Assembly: GCF_014649395.1 (NCBI RefSeq)
Contig: NZ_BMSY01000005.1
Span: forward strand, 372,001-436,000
Origin: Streptomyces aureoverticillatus
Lineage (GTDB): Bacteria > Actinomycetota > Actinomycetes > Streptomycetales > Streptomycetaceae
Direction: 5' to 3'
Length of the DNA: 64,000 nucleotides
Shown here piece after piece: positions 1-8,786 of the stretch. The notes below the pieces were generated by a model that made no database searches, was not told the DNA's origin, and was given only the letters and a program-made list of their open reading frames with translations. A program made the position numbers and the translations under genes. How positions within the stretch are numbered: the stretch's first letter is position 1; each line of letters begins with the position of its first letter.

Positions 1-316
1 GAAGGCGCTGTACTCGGAGGACAACCACCCGAGCGAGCAGGACGACAAGTTCAAGGACGACTCGTACCTGCTGAAGATCGCCGACCAGGTGCCCGAGCTG
101 AAGAAGAACGCGTCCTTCAAGAAGGCCGTCAAGGACGGCACTTACGACCGCTGGGCCCTGGCGATGGGGCAGGCCTTCCAGGACGACAAGGACGGCGTGG
201 AGGGCACCCCGGCCTTCGTCATGGACGGCAAGGAGCTCAAGGGCTCCGACGGGAAGAACGCGCCGATGACGGTCGCGGACTTCAACAAGGCGGTGGACGA
301 GGCCCTCAAGGGCTGA
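1..316 (+). CDS. DsbA-like thioredoxin-fold protein, C-terminal part
   Basis: This is the last 104 codons of a gene that starts before the window; the reading frame begins at base 2 and stops with TGA at 314-316. The residues GVEGTPAFVMDGKEL are the cis-proline segment of DsbA-type thioredoxin folds (pattern V-x-G-T-P-x-F), and the Lys/Asp-rich helical stretch before it fits the inserted helical domain of the DSBA family. The CxxC active site would lie upstream and cannot be seen. Family members are usually secreted or membrane-anchored thiol-disulfide oxidoreductases; location here is inferred from family only. Confidence 0.8.
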   Translation, partial: KALYSEDNHPSEQDDKFKDDSYLLKIADQVPELKKNASFKKAVKDGTYDRWALAMGQAFQDDKDGVEGTPAFVMDGKELKGSDGKNAPMTVADFNKAVDEALKG

Positions 317-393
317 GCCACCGGCGACGCGCGCGCCCGGGCGGCGCACGGCGGAAGAGCGGGCGAACTTTTCGTAGTCGCCCGCTCTTGGCC

Positions 394-409
394 TTTACTG
401 GTCAGTAAA
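394..409. promoter_or_regulatory. Palindrome just before phoD
   Basis: TTTACTG-GT-CAGTAAA is a perfect 7+7 inverted repeat with a 2-base centre, ending 8 bases before the GTG of phoD. Its size and position suit a repressor operator. The centre CTGGTCAG is the reverse complement of the CTGACCAG in the TetR-type operator at 41761-41780. The regulator is unknown. Confidence 0.4.
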
Positions 410-417
410 GTTCGCCT

Positions 418-2127
418 GTGACCAGTCGAAGAGACAACTCTCCTACGTCGCGGAGTACGCCGCCGAGCGATCCCGCGAGACAGCCGCGCACCTCGCTCAC
501 GCCGCGCCGCCGCACCGTCGTCAAGGCCGCGGCCGCCACCGCCGCCCTCGCCGCCCCGCTCGCGGCAACTCCCCTGGCCCGCGCCGCCGCAGGCCCCGCC
601 TTCCTGCACGGCGTCGCCTCCGGTGACCCGCTGCCCGACGGCGTCCTGCTGTGGACGCGGATCACGCCGACGCCCGACGCCGTGCCCGGATCCGGCAAGG
701 GGCCGGACACGGAGGTCCGTTGGGAGATATCCGAGGACAAGGGCTTCAACAAGGTCGTGGGCCACGGCTCGACCACCGCGAAGGCGGCGAGCGACCACAC
801 GGTCAAGGCCGATGTAAGGGGCCTGCGCCAGGCGACCACCTATTACTACCGCTTCTCCGTAGGCGACGGTTCGCCGGTGCACTCCCCCGTCGGCCGCACC
901 CGCACCACCCCCGCCCACGAGGCCGCCGCGCCCGGCGTCCGCTTCGGCGTCGTGTCGTGCTCCAACTGGGAGGCCGGGTACTTCTCCGCGTACCGCCACC
1001 TCGCCGCCCGCACCGAACTCGACGCGGTGCTGCACCTCGGCGACTACCTCTACGAGTACGCGTCCGGCGGCTTCGCCTCCTCCGGCGACGTCGTACGCGA
1101 ACACCAGCCGAGGCACGAGATCCTCACCCTCGCCGACTACCGGATCCGGCACGGCGCCCACAAGACCGACGCCGACGCGCAGGCGATGCACGGCACGCAC
1201 CCGGTGATCGCGATCTGGGACGACCACGAGGTCGCCAACGACGCCTGGTCGGGCGGCGCGGAGAACCACACCCCGGAGACCGAGGGCCCCTGGTCCGCGC
1301 GCGTGGCCGCCGCCAAGCAGGCCTACTTCGAGTGGATGCCGGTACGCCCGGCCACCGAGGGCACGGTCTACCGCCGACTGCGCTTCGGCAAGCTGGCCGA
1401 CCTGCACCTGCTCGACCTGCGCTCGTTCCGCTCGAAGCAGGCGGGTGTGGGCAGCGGCGACGTCGACTCGCCGGACCGCACCATCGCGGGCCGCGCCCAA
1501 CTGGACTGGCTGAAGGCCGGACTTGCCGGGTCGGACGCGGCGTGGAAGCTGGTCGGCACGTCGGTGATGATCTCTCCGGTCGCGTTCGGCTCGCTGCCCG
1601 CGTACCTCCTGGAGCCCCTCGCGGAGCTGCTCGGCCTGCCCAAGGGCGGCCTGGCGATCAACACCGACCAGTGGGACGGCTACACCCACGACCGCAAGGA
1701 ACTGATCGGGCACCTGCGGGACAAGGGCATCCGCAACACCGTCTTCCTGACCGGTGACATCCACATGGCGTGGGCCAACGACGTGCCGGTGAAGGCGGCC
1801 ACGTACCCGGCGTCGCCGTCCGCCGCCACGGAGTTCGTCGTCACGTCCGTGACGTCCGACAACGTCGACGACTTCCTGAACGTCGCGCCGCACACCCTGT
1901 CGCTGGTCGGCGTCGCCGCGATCAAGGCCGCCAACCACCATGTGAAGTGGCTGGACATGGACTCGCACGGGTACGGCGTCCTGGACGTCACGGCCGAGCG
2001 CTCGCAGATGGACTACTACGTCGTCTCCGACCGCACGGACCCGAAGGCGACCTCGTCGTGGGCGCGTTCGTACCGCACGCTCACCGGCACGCAGAAGGTG
2101 GAGCGGGTCCACGCGCCGGTGCGCTGA
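418..2127 (+). CDS. phoD: PhoD-family alkaline phosphatase, Tat-exported
   Basis: A 569-residue metallophosphatase of the PhoD family, which hydrolyses phosphomonoesters and phosphodiesters outside the cell to scavenge phosphate. The N-terminus has a twin-arginine signal (RRRTVVK near residue 30, then an Ala-rich hydrophobic stretch ending around ARA). A PhoD N-terminal Fn3-like domain follows, then the metallophosphatase core. Likely metal ligands are visible: C181 in VVSCSN, D209 in LGDYLYEY, D268/D269/H270 in IWDDHEVAND, and D447/H449 in TGDIHM. The length is normal for the family. GTG at 418 was chosen because it puts the Tat signal at the N-terminus. There is no good Shine-Dalgarno in front, and a palindrome ends 8 bases upstream. 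PhoP control is known for Streptomyces phoD, but I do not see a clean PHO box here. Confidence 0.93.
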   Translation: MTSRRDNSPTSRSTPPSDPARQPRTSLTPRRRTVVKAAAATAALAAPLAATPLARAAAGPAFLHGVASGDPLPDGVLLWTRITPTPDAVPGSGKGPDTEVRWEISEDKGFNKVVGHGSTTAKAASDHTVKADVRGLRQATTYYYRFSVGDGSPVHSPVGRTRTTPAHEAAAPGVRFGVVSCSNWEAGYFSAYRHLAARTELDAVLHLGDYLYEYASGGFASSGDVVREHQPRHEILTLADYRIRHGAHKTDADAQAMHGTHPVIAIWDDHEVANDAWSGGAENHTPETEGPWSARVAAAKQAYFEWMPVRPATEGTVYRRLRFGKLADLHLLDLRSFRSKQAGVGSGDVDSPDRTIAGRAQLDWLKAGLAGSDAAWKLVGTSVMISPVAFGSLPAYLLEPLAELLGLPKGGLAINTDQWDGYTHDRKELIGHLRDKGIRNTVFLTGDIHMAWANDVPVKAATYPASPSAATEFVVTSVTSDNVDDFLNVAPHTLSLVGVAAIKAANHHVKWLDMDSHGYGVLDVTAERSQMDYYVVSDRTDPKATSSWARSYRTLTGTQKVERVHAPVR

Positions 2128-2181
2128 AAGGCCCGGTGAACGGGGCCGACAGGCGCCCGCCGACCCCTTACTCTGTCGCCC

Positions 2182-3767
2182 ATGAGTGACCAGGGGGACG
2201 TACTCGACGGGCGCTTCGAGCTGCTGGAGCGGCTCGGCAGCGGAGGCATGGGCACGGTGTGGCGGGCACGCGACACCGTGCTGCACCGCGAGGTGGCCCT
2301 CAAGGAAGTCCGCCCTCCGGGGCCGGAGTTGACGGGTGAGGCCTCGCGGATGCTGCGGGAGCGGGTGCTGCGTGAGGCCCGCGCCCTTGCCCGCGTCAAT
2401 CACCCCCATGTCGTGACGATTCACCACATCGTCGATGTGGAGCCGCATCCGTGGCTGGTGATGGAGCTGCTGCCGGGCCGCACCCTCCAGGACCTCCTGG
2501 AGCGGCGGACGCTGCCGCCGCGGGAGGCGGCGCGCCTGGGCCGGGAACTGCTCTCGGCGCTGCGCGCCGCCCACGCCGCGGGCGTCCTGCACCGCGACAT
2601 CAAGCCCGCCAACGTGCTGCTGCGCGAGCCGTCCCCGGACCGTCCCGACGGCGTCCCGCCCGCCGTCCTCACCGACTTCGGCATCGCCGCGCTCCAGGGC
2701 TCCACGCAGCTCACCGCCACCGGCGACCTGATCGGCTCCCCCGAGTACATCGCACCGGAACGCGTCCGGGGCACCGGCGAGGGCCCGGCCGCCGACCTGT
2801 GGTCTCTGGGGCTGGTGTTGTACGTCGCCGTGGAGGCGTGAGTCCGCTGCGCCGCGCGTCGACCCTGGCCACCCTGGCCGCGGTGCTCGACGAGCCGGTG
2901 CCGCCGCCGGTGCGCTCCGGTCCGCTCGCGCCGGTCCTTGAGGCGCTGCTCGTACGGGATCCGGCGCTGCGACCCGAGGCGGCCCGTCTGGACGCGATGC
3001 TCGCGGCCGTGGCGGACGGGGTCGTGGCGGAGAGGGTCGCGTGGCAGCCCACCGAGACGGCGCCACGGCCGGTGCCTCCCCCGCCGGTGTCTCTCGCACA
3101 GACACCACCCGCACCGACACCACCCGCACCGACACGGCCCGCCGGGCCGCCGCACCGCGAGCCACGCGGACGTACCCCCGTGGTGGTCGCGGCCCTCTCG
3201 GTCGTCGTCGCGCTGGTGGCGGCGGCAGCGCTGGTCGTCGCGCTGCGGGACGGGTCCGAGCAGAACGGCAAGGCAGGCGGGGAGACCACCACCGGCGCGG
3301 GGCCGTCAGGGAGTCGGGCGCCTACGAAGACCGCCTCCAGGACCCCTACCGCGACCCCGTCCACGAGCCCCACGAAAAGTGCGTCCCCGTCCCGCAGCAC
3401 ACCCCCGACGTCCGCCACCCCGACGGCCCCGCCCGCGTCCGGCCGCTGGATCGCCCAGCTGCACTCCGAGCCGGGCACCTCGTCCGCCGCGACCCGCGAC
3501 CGCAGGCTCGCGGCCGTGCGCAAGCAGGTCCCGGAGGCGCAGTATCTGCGCAGCGACGACTACGCCTCGCTGCGGCCGGGCTTCTGGGTGTTCTACGCCC
3601 CGGGGCCGTTCGCCGACGGACGCGCCGCGCTGCGGTTCTGCGCGGAGCGCGGCCGGACCTCGGGCAACACGTGCGTGGGCCGCTACCTCAGCGACAACAG
3701 CGGCGACTACGCCCTGCAGTGCAAGCCGCCCGTGAGCAGCCCGGCGGGGCGCTGCACCCGCCCGTGA
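2182..3767 (+). pseudogene. Ser/Thr protein kinase, split by a 1-base frameshift
   Basis: A Hanks-type kinase with a membrane anchor, read in two frames. Frame 1 (2182-2841, 219 residues) has the G-loop GSGGMG, lysine K41, HRDIKPAN (D139) and DFG (D165), then hits TGA at 2839-2841. Frame 3 continues the same family without a gap (VSPLRRASTLATLAAV), then a Pro-rich linker, one membrane helix around 3181-3250, a Thr/Ser/Pro-rich stalk and an extracytoplasmic domain with paired cysteines that ends at 3767. Adding one G in the GG run at 2835-2836 restores a single ORF of about 528 codons with the usual family sequence (VEGVSPLRR). Either a sequencing error or a recent mutation explains this. If real, the protein loses the end of the C-lobe, the anchor and the sensor domain. 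The gene starts 54 bases after phoD. Confidence 0.85.
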
Positions 3768-3788
3768 CGTGCAGGTGCTCCACAGGGC

Positions 3789-4358
3789 CTACAGCGAGTC
3801 GAGGAACCCCAGCGCCGTACGCCACGTCGCCTCCGCCGCCTCGGCGTCGTAGTCGTCCAGGTCCGGGTCGGTGTACAGGTGCCCGGCGCCCGCGTACCGG
3901 TAGACCTCCACGTCGGCACCGGCGCGCCCCATCCGCAGATACCAGGCGCTGAGCCAGTCGTCCGTCTCGAACGGGTCGGGCTCTGCGACGTGCAGCTGCA
4001 CCGGCAGCTCGTCCACGGACGCGTTCTCCGCGAGGTCCGACGTGCCGTGCAGGAGCAGCAGGCCGCGCGCCTTCTCGTCGCCGAGGGCGAGGGTCTGCGC
4101 GGTGGCGGCGCCGAGCGAGAAGCCCGCGTACACCAGGCCCCGCTCGGAGTAGGGCGCGGCCGCCAGGATGGCGCGCTTGAGCAGCTCGTCGTTGCCGAGC
4201 TCGTCCTTGAAGGCCAGCCCTTCCTCGACGGTCTCGAAGGTGCGGCCGTCGAACAGGTCCGGGGTCCACACCTCGTGCCCGGCCGCGCGCAGGCGGTCGG
4301 CCGCCGCGCGGACCGCGGGCCGCAGCCCGTACGTCGAATGGAAAAGCATGATGTTCAT
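3789..4358 (-). CDS. Dienelactone hydrolase-family alpha/beta hydrolase
   Basis: A 189-residue cytoplasmic alpha/beta hydrolase. The N-terminus MNIMLFHSTYG is the first beta strand of the dienelactone hydrolase fold. GFSLGAATA carries the nucleophile elbow (G-x-S-x-G) and AGAGHLY carries the likely catalytic histidine; the acid is probably in the VAEPDPF segment. The frame is open further upstream, but ATG at 4358 gives the normal family N-terminus, and the open extension overlaps the divergent mscS-like gene. The substrate is unknown; physiological dienelactone activity is not implied. It ends 21 bases from the stop of the kinase, facing it. Confidence 0.8.
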   Translation of the reverse strand: MNIMLFHSTYGLRPAVRAAADRLRAAGHEVWTPDLFDGRTFETVEEGLAFKDELGNDELLKRAILAAAPYSERGLVYAGFSLGAATAQTLALGDEKARGLLLLHGTSDLAENASVDELPVQLHVAEPDPFETDDWLSAWYLRMGRAGADVEVYRYAGAGHLYTDPDLDDYDAEAAEATWRTALGFLDSL

Positions 4359-4406
4359 GGGGCCATCGTGCCATTTCCCCTCCGGGGGGCACCTACCCTC
4401 GGGGGC

Positions 4407-5498
4407 ATGGAGAACGTCCTGCGTCCGTTGATCGTCATCGGCGGCTCGGTCGTGCTCACGCTCGCCGTCGGCTGGCTGGCCGACTGGGTGCTGCGCCGCG
4501 CCGACGCCCGGCAGCCCGAGCGGCCCCTGTGGGGACTGCTGCGCCGCTGTCGGCTGCCGCTGCAACTGGTCATGTGCACGGCCCTGCTGAGGGGCTCCTA
4601 CATACAGGCGAGGATCGCCGAGGACCACTCCGTGGGCGTCGGCAGAACGCTCACGCTCGTGCTCATCGGCTCGGTGGCCTGGCTCGCGGTGCGCGTCTCG
4701 GCCGCCGTGGTGGAGTCCTCCTACTCGCGCTACGCCTCCGCGCACCGCGACCCGGCCCGGGTCCGGCGCGTACGGACCCAGGTCACGCTGATCCAGCGCG
4801 TGGTCGCGGCGATCGTCGGCGTGGTGGCCGTCGCCGCGATGCTGCTGACCTTCCCCGCCATGCAGGCGGCCGGGGCGTCACTGCTCGCGTCGGCGGGCAT
4901 CCTCGGCATCGTCGCCGGCGTGGCCGCGCAGTCCACGCTCGCCAACCTCTTCGCGGGGCTGCAGATCGCCTTCGGAGACATGGTGCGGATCGGCGACACG
5001 GTAGTGGTGGACGGCGAGTGGGGCGTCATCGACGAGATCACGCTGACGTTCCTGACCGTGCGGACCTGGGACGAGCGCCGGATCACCATGCCGGTGTCGT
5101 ACTTCACGTCGAAGCCGTTCGAGAACTGGTCCCGCGGCGGCGCCCAGATGACGGGCACCGTGTTCTTCCAGCTCGACCACACGGCCCCCATAGAGGCGAT
5201 GCGCGAGAAGCTGCACGAGGTCCTGCGCGACTGCGCCGCCTGGGACGGCCGCGACTGGGGCCTCGCCGTGACGGACACCACGCCGAACACCATCCAGGTG
5301 CGCGCCCTGGCGACCGCCAAGGACGCCGACGACATCTGGACGGTGCGCGTCACGGTCCGCGAGCAGCTCGTCGCCTGGCTGACCGACCACCACCCGTACG
5401 CGCTGCCCCGCGTCAACACGGCCTGGGCGGCGGACCCGCCGGACGGCCACCATCCACATCCGGTGACGCCACACGTGCCGCGTACGGGGCGGGGCTGA
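4407..5498 (+). CDS. MscS-family mechanosensitive channel
   Basis: A 363-residue membrane protein with about four or five hydrophobic helices in the first 180 residues. The pore-lining helix and start of the beta domain read LASAGILGIVAGVAAQSTLA and LFAGLQIAFGDMVRIGD, the hallmark of MscS channels (Gly/Ala-rich TM3 then the beta domain). The C-terminal half is the cytoplasmic vestibule domain. The family releases solutes on hypo-osmotic shock. ATG at 4407 was chosen because the first helix begins directly after it; earlier in-frame codons overlap the divergent hydrolase. It shares a 48-base divergent promoter region with that gene. Confidence 0.9.
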   Translation: MENVLRPLIVIGGSVVLTLAVGWLADWVLRRADARQPERPLWGLLRRCRLPLQLVMCTALLRGSYIQARIAEDHSVGVGRTLTLVLIGSVAWLAVRVSAAVVESSYSRYASAHRDPARVRRVRTQVTLIQRVVAAIVGVVAVAAMLLTFPAMQAAGASLLASAGILGIVAGVAAQSTLANLFAGLQIAFGDMVRIGDTVVVDGEWGVIDEITLTFLTVRTWDERRITMPVSYFTSKPFENWSRGGAQMTGTVFFQLDHTAPIEAMREKLHEVLRDCAAWDGRDWGLAVTDTTPNTIQVRALATAKDADDIWTVRVTVREQLVAWLTDHHPYALPRVNTAWAADPPDGHHPHPVTPHVPRTGRG

Positions 5499-5586
5499 GG
5501 AAGCGGCGGGCTCGGCGAATTTCACTGCGGCACGGGAGCGCCCCAAAGGGCCGCGGAGCCGCGTATCGGCACAGCCGGCGAAGCGC

Positions 5587-7173
5587 TCAGCGCAGACTGC
5601 GTACGTCGAGGTGATGCAGCACCCGGTCCACGATCTCCGGGTCGTACCCGGGCTCGCTGCGCGCCGCGAGGACCTCGTGGCGCGCGGCGGACATCATCTC
5701 GCGCTGGATGCGCTGGACCGCCTTGAACCGGTCCGCGCGCTTGCTGTACCGCTCGCGCCGCTCGTCGTCCACGATGTCCGGGCTGATCCGCGCGCCGATG
5801 TCGAAGGCGCCGCGCAGCAGCCGCTCGGCGACCTCCTCGGGCAGCTCCTCGACCTCCTCGATCTCCTTGAGACGCGCCTTGGCGGCCTTGGCGGCGCGCA
5901 CGGCCAGCTCGCGCTCCAGGGCCCGCTCGGCGTCGGTGTCCGCGCGCACGCCGAGCCGCTTGACCAGCCACGGCAGGGTGAGGCCCTGTGCGATGAGGGT
6001 CGCGATGATCACGCAGAAGGCGATGAAGATGATCTCGTCCCGGGCGGGGAACGGCGTTCCGTCGTCCGTCTTCAGCGGAATGGCGAGCGCCAGCGCGACC
6101 GACGCCACACCGCGCATGCCGGACCACCACATGACGACCGTCTCGCGCCACGTCGTCGGGATCTCCTCGTCGTAGTCGCGGAGTTTGTGCAGCCGCTTGG
6201 CGAGCCAGGTGGCGGGCAGCAGCCACAGCAGCCGGACGCCGACGACGACCGCGACGACGGCGGCGCCCCAGCCGACCATCTGCCACTCGCGCCCGTCGGC
6301 CGTGCCGAAGACGTTGTGCAGTTCGAGTCCGATGAGCCCGAAGGCGACACCGGTGACGAGCGTGTCGACGATCTCCCAGAAGGACTGCCCGGTGATCCGG
6401 CCGAGCACGTCGTCCGCGTCGGTGGCGTTCTCCGCGAGGTAGAGCGCGGTGGTCAGGACGGCGAGGACGCCGGAGCCAAGGAGTTCCTCGGCGAGTACGT
6501 ACGCGACGAACGGCACGAGCAGCGTCAGGCCGGTCTGCAGGGTGGCGTCGGCGAGCAGGCTCATCAGCTTGTTGGAGAGCCAGCCGAGTACGAGACCGAC
6601 GGCGACGGCGACCACGGCGGAGAGCACGAGCTGGCCGGCGGCCACGGGCCAGGAGAAGGTGCCGCTGACGGCGGCGGCGATGGCCACGTGGTACAGCACG
6701 ATCGCGGTGACGTCGTTGAACAGGCCCTCGCCCTCCAGGATCGACACCAGGCGGCGGGGCAGGCCGAGCGAACCGGCGACGGCGGTCGCGGCCACCGGGT
6801 CCGGCGGGGCGACGAGCGCGCCGAGGACGACGGCGGCGGCGAGTGGAAGCCCCGGCACGACGGCGTTCGCGACGGCCGCGACGGCCGCCGTGGTCACGAA
6901 CACGAGCGCCACGGCGAGCAGCAGGATCGGCCGGATGTTGGCGGTGAACTGCCGCCAGGACGTGCGCTGCACGGACGCGTACAGCAGCGGCGGCAGGACC
7001 AGCGGGAGGATCAGGTCCGGCGGGATGTCGACGTTCGGCACGAACGGCAGGAAGGCGAGGACGCCCCCGAACAGCGTCATCAGCACCGGCGCGGGCAGCC
7101 CGATCCGGTCCCCCAACGGCACGGTGACCAGGGCTCCCAGCAACAGCACGAGCAGCAGCGCCAGTTGATCCAC
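5587..7173 (-). CDS. CPA1-family Na+/H+ antiporter
   Basis: A 528-residue cation/proton antiporter of the NhaP/CPA1 type. Roughly twelve hydrophobic helices fill the first 400 residues. LVAPPDPVAATAV and EGEGLFNDVTAIVLY contain the paired acidic transport-site residues typical of CPA1 (the ND motif). A charged cytoplasmic tail of about 120 residues, rich in Glu/Lys/Arg and probably helical, follows. GTG at 7173 is preceded by GGAGG at a spacing of 8. Likely role: pH and sodium homeostasis at the plasma membrane. It ends 88 bases from the stop of the convergent channel gene. Confidence 0.9.
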   Translation of the reverse strand: MDQLALLLVLLLGALVTVPLGDRIGLPAPVLMTLFGGVLAFLPFVPNVDIPPDLILPLVLPPLLYASVQRTSWRQFTANIRPILLLAVALVFVTTAAVAAVANAVVPGLPLAAAVVLGALVAPPDPVAATAVAGSLGLPRRLVSILEGEGLFNDVTAIVLYHVAIAAAVSGTFSWPVAAGQLVLSAVVAVAVGLVLGWLSNKLMSLLADATLQTGLTLLVPFVAYVLAEELLGSGVLAVLTTALYLAENATDADDVLGRITGQSFWEIVDTLVTGVAFGLIGLELHNVFGTADGREWQMVGWGAAVVAVVVGVRLLWLLPATWLAKRLHKLRDYDEEIPTTWRETVVMWWSGMRGVASVALALAIPLKTDDGTPFPARDEIIFIAFCVIIATLIAQGLTLPWLVKRLGVRADTDAERALERELAVRAAKAAKARLKEIEEVEELPEEVAERLLRGAFDIGARISPDIVDDERRERYSKRADRFKAVQRIQREMMSAARHEVLAARSEPGYDPEIVDRVLHHLDVRSLR

Positions 7174-7300
7174 GGGGTGCCCTCCGGCGGGTCGGGTGCG
7201 GGGAAGATCAGCACCTCAACCTTGCCACGCACCCACCCGAATCAAGCCAAACGCGACTTCGGGCGACCGGCGCAGCGCCTCGGCCGGCGCAGCGCCTCGG

Positions 7301-7777
7301 CTAGCGCAGCGGCTTGCGCATGGCCAGGTGCGGGATTCCCGCGTCGAGGAACTCCGCCCCGTACGCCTCGTACCCCAGCCGCTCGTAGAACCCCAGCGCG
7401 TGCGTCTGCGCGTGCAGGTCGACCGCGTGCAGCCCGCGCTCGCGGGCGGCGTCCTCGATGGCCGCGACGAGCCGGGCGCCGACCCCGAGCCCGCGGGCGG
7501 ACCGCAACACGGCGAGGCGTCCCAGGGCGCCCACACCAGGATCCGCGTCACCGTTCTTCACGGCGGCCGCGGCACCCGTGAGCAGCCGCCCCGTGCCCAC
7601 CGGCGTCCCCTCGTCGGCGCGCACCGCGAGCACGTGCACGGCCACGCCGTCGTACTCGTCGTACTCCAGGTCCTCGGGCACGCCCTGTTCGGCGACGAAG
7701 ACCTCCTTGCGCACGGCGAAGCAGGCGTCCAGGTCCTCCTGGCCCACCGCGACCCGGCAGGTGACCGCCGCGCTCAC
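7301..7777 (-). CDS. GNAT-family N-acetyltransferase
   Basis: A 158-residue acetyltransferase of the ElaA-like GNAT group. The acetyl-CoA site is visible as LAVLRSARGLGVGARLV (motif A, R-x-x-G-x-G), followed by LGFYERLGYEAYG (motif B). GTG at 7777 overlaps the stop of the upstream rluD gene by 4 bases (GTGA), so the two are probably translationally coupled. The substrate is unknown. Confidence 0.88.
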   Translation of the reverse strand: MSAAVTCRVAVGQEDLDACFAVRKEVFVAEQGVPEDLEYDEYDGVAVHVLAVRADEGTPVGTGRLLTGAAAAVKNGDADPGVGALGRLAVLRSARGLGVGARLVAAIEDAARERGLHAVDLHAQTHALGFYERLGYEAYGAEFLDAGIPHLAMRKPLR

Positions 7778-8715
7778 GCGCTCTCCGCGCGCACCCGGTC
7801 CAGGGCGAGCTGGAGGTCGTCGGGGTAGCCGCTCTCGTACTCCACCCACTGGCCGTCCCCGGGGTGCTCGAAGCCGAGCCGCACCGCGTGCAGCCACTGG
7901 CGGGTGAGGCCGAGGCGGCCGGCGAGGGTGGGGTCGGCGCCGTACGTCATGTCGCCCACGCACGGGTGCCGGTGGGCCGCCATGTGCACGCGGATCTGGT
8001 GGGTGCGGCCGGTCTCCAGCTTGATGTCGAGCAGGGAGGCGGAACGGAAGGCCTCCACCAGGTCGTAGTGCGTGACGGAGGGCTTGCCCTCGGCGGTGAC
8101 CGCCCACTTGTAGTCGTGGGTGGGGTGGCGGCCGATGGGGGCGTCGATCGTGCCGCTCATGGGGTCCGGGTGGCCCTGGACCAGCGCGTTGTAGCGCTTG
8201 TCGACCGTGCGCTCCTTGAACTGGCGCTTCAGCGAGGTGTACGCCCGCTCCGACTTGGCGACGACCATCAGGCCGGAGGTGCCCACGTCCAGGCGGTGCA
8301 CGATGCCCTGGCGCTCGGCGGCGCCGGACGTCGAGACGCGATACCCGGCGGCGGCGAGGCCGCCGATCACGGTCGTGCCGGTCCAGCCGGGGCTGGGGTG
8401 CGCGGCGACGCCGACGGGCTTGACGATCACGACGATGTCCTCGTCGTCGTGCACGATCTCCATGCCCTCGACGGGCTCGGCGACGATCTGCACCGGGGCG
8501 GGCGCCTGCGGCATCTCCACCTCCAGCCAGGCCCCGCCGTGCACGCGCTCGGACTTGCCGGCCACCGCGCCGTCGACCAGCACCTTGCCTGCGGCCGCGA
8601 GCTCGGCGGCCTTCGTACGGGAGAAACCGAACATGCGCGAGATGGCGGCGTCTACGCGCTCGCCCTCCAGGCCGTCCGGTACGGGCAGGGTACGGATCTC
8701 GGGAATCGTGCTCAC
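7774..8715 (-). CDS. rluD: RluD-family 23S rRNA pseudouridine synthase
   Basis: A 313-residue RNA pseudouridine synthase with an N-terminal S4 RNA-binding domain (residues ~17-65) and a catalytic domain. IVHRLDVGTSGLMV contains the catalytic aspartate in the conserved HRLD motif; LETGRTHQIRVH and HPCVGDMTYG are further family motifs. The family isomerises uridines in 23S rRNA helix 69, though substrate specificity within RluA/RluD cannot be settled by eye. GTG at 8715 lies 71 bases after the lspA stop. lspA-rluD adjacency is common in bacteria and points to an operon lspA-rluD-GNAT. Confidence 0.92.
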   Translation of the reverse strand: MSTIPEIRTLPVPDGLEGERVDAAISRMFGFSRTKAAELAAAGKVLVDGAVAGKSERVHGGAWLEVEMPQAPAPVQIVAEPVEGMEIVHDDEDIVVIVKPVGVAAHPSPGWTGTTVIGGLAAAGYRVSTSGAAERQGIVHRLDVGTSGLMVVAKSERAYTSLKRQFKERTVDKRYNALVQGHPDPMSGTIDAPIGRHPTHDYKWAVTAEGKPSVTHYDLVEAFRSASLLDIKLETGRTHQIRVHMAAHRHPCVGDMTYGADPTLAGRLGLTRQWLHAVRLGFEHPGDGQWVEYESGYPDDLQLALDRVRAESA

Positions 8716-8786
8716 CCCACGAGTATGCAGGAGGGGTACGACACCGCCGTACCGAAGGGCACACTCGGCCCCTCCCGGGCCGGGCC

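Noticed and set aside
399..430. PHO box overlapping the phoD start
   Set aside because: GTTCGCCTGTG at 410-420 is one partial 11-base unit, but no second unit at the right 11-base step is convincing, so I did not call a PhoP site.
142..3165. A 1007-codon open frame on the minus strand opposite phoD and the kinase
   Set aside because: Its product is a run of Arg/Val/Gly/His-rich text with no family features, produced by the high G/C third positions of the real genes on the other strand.
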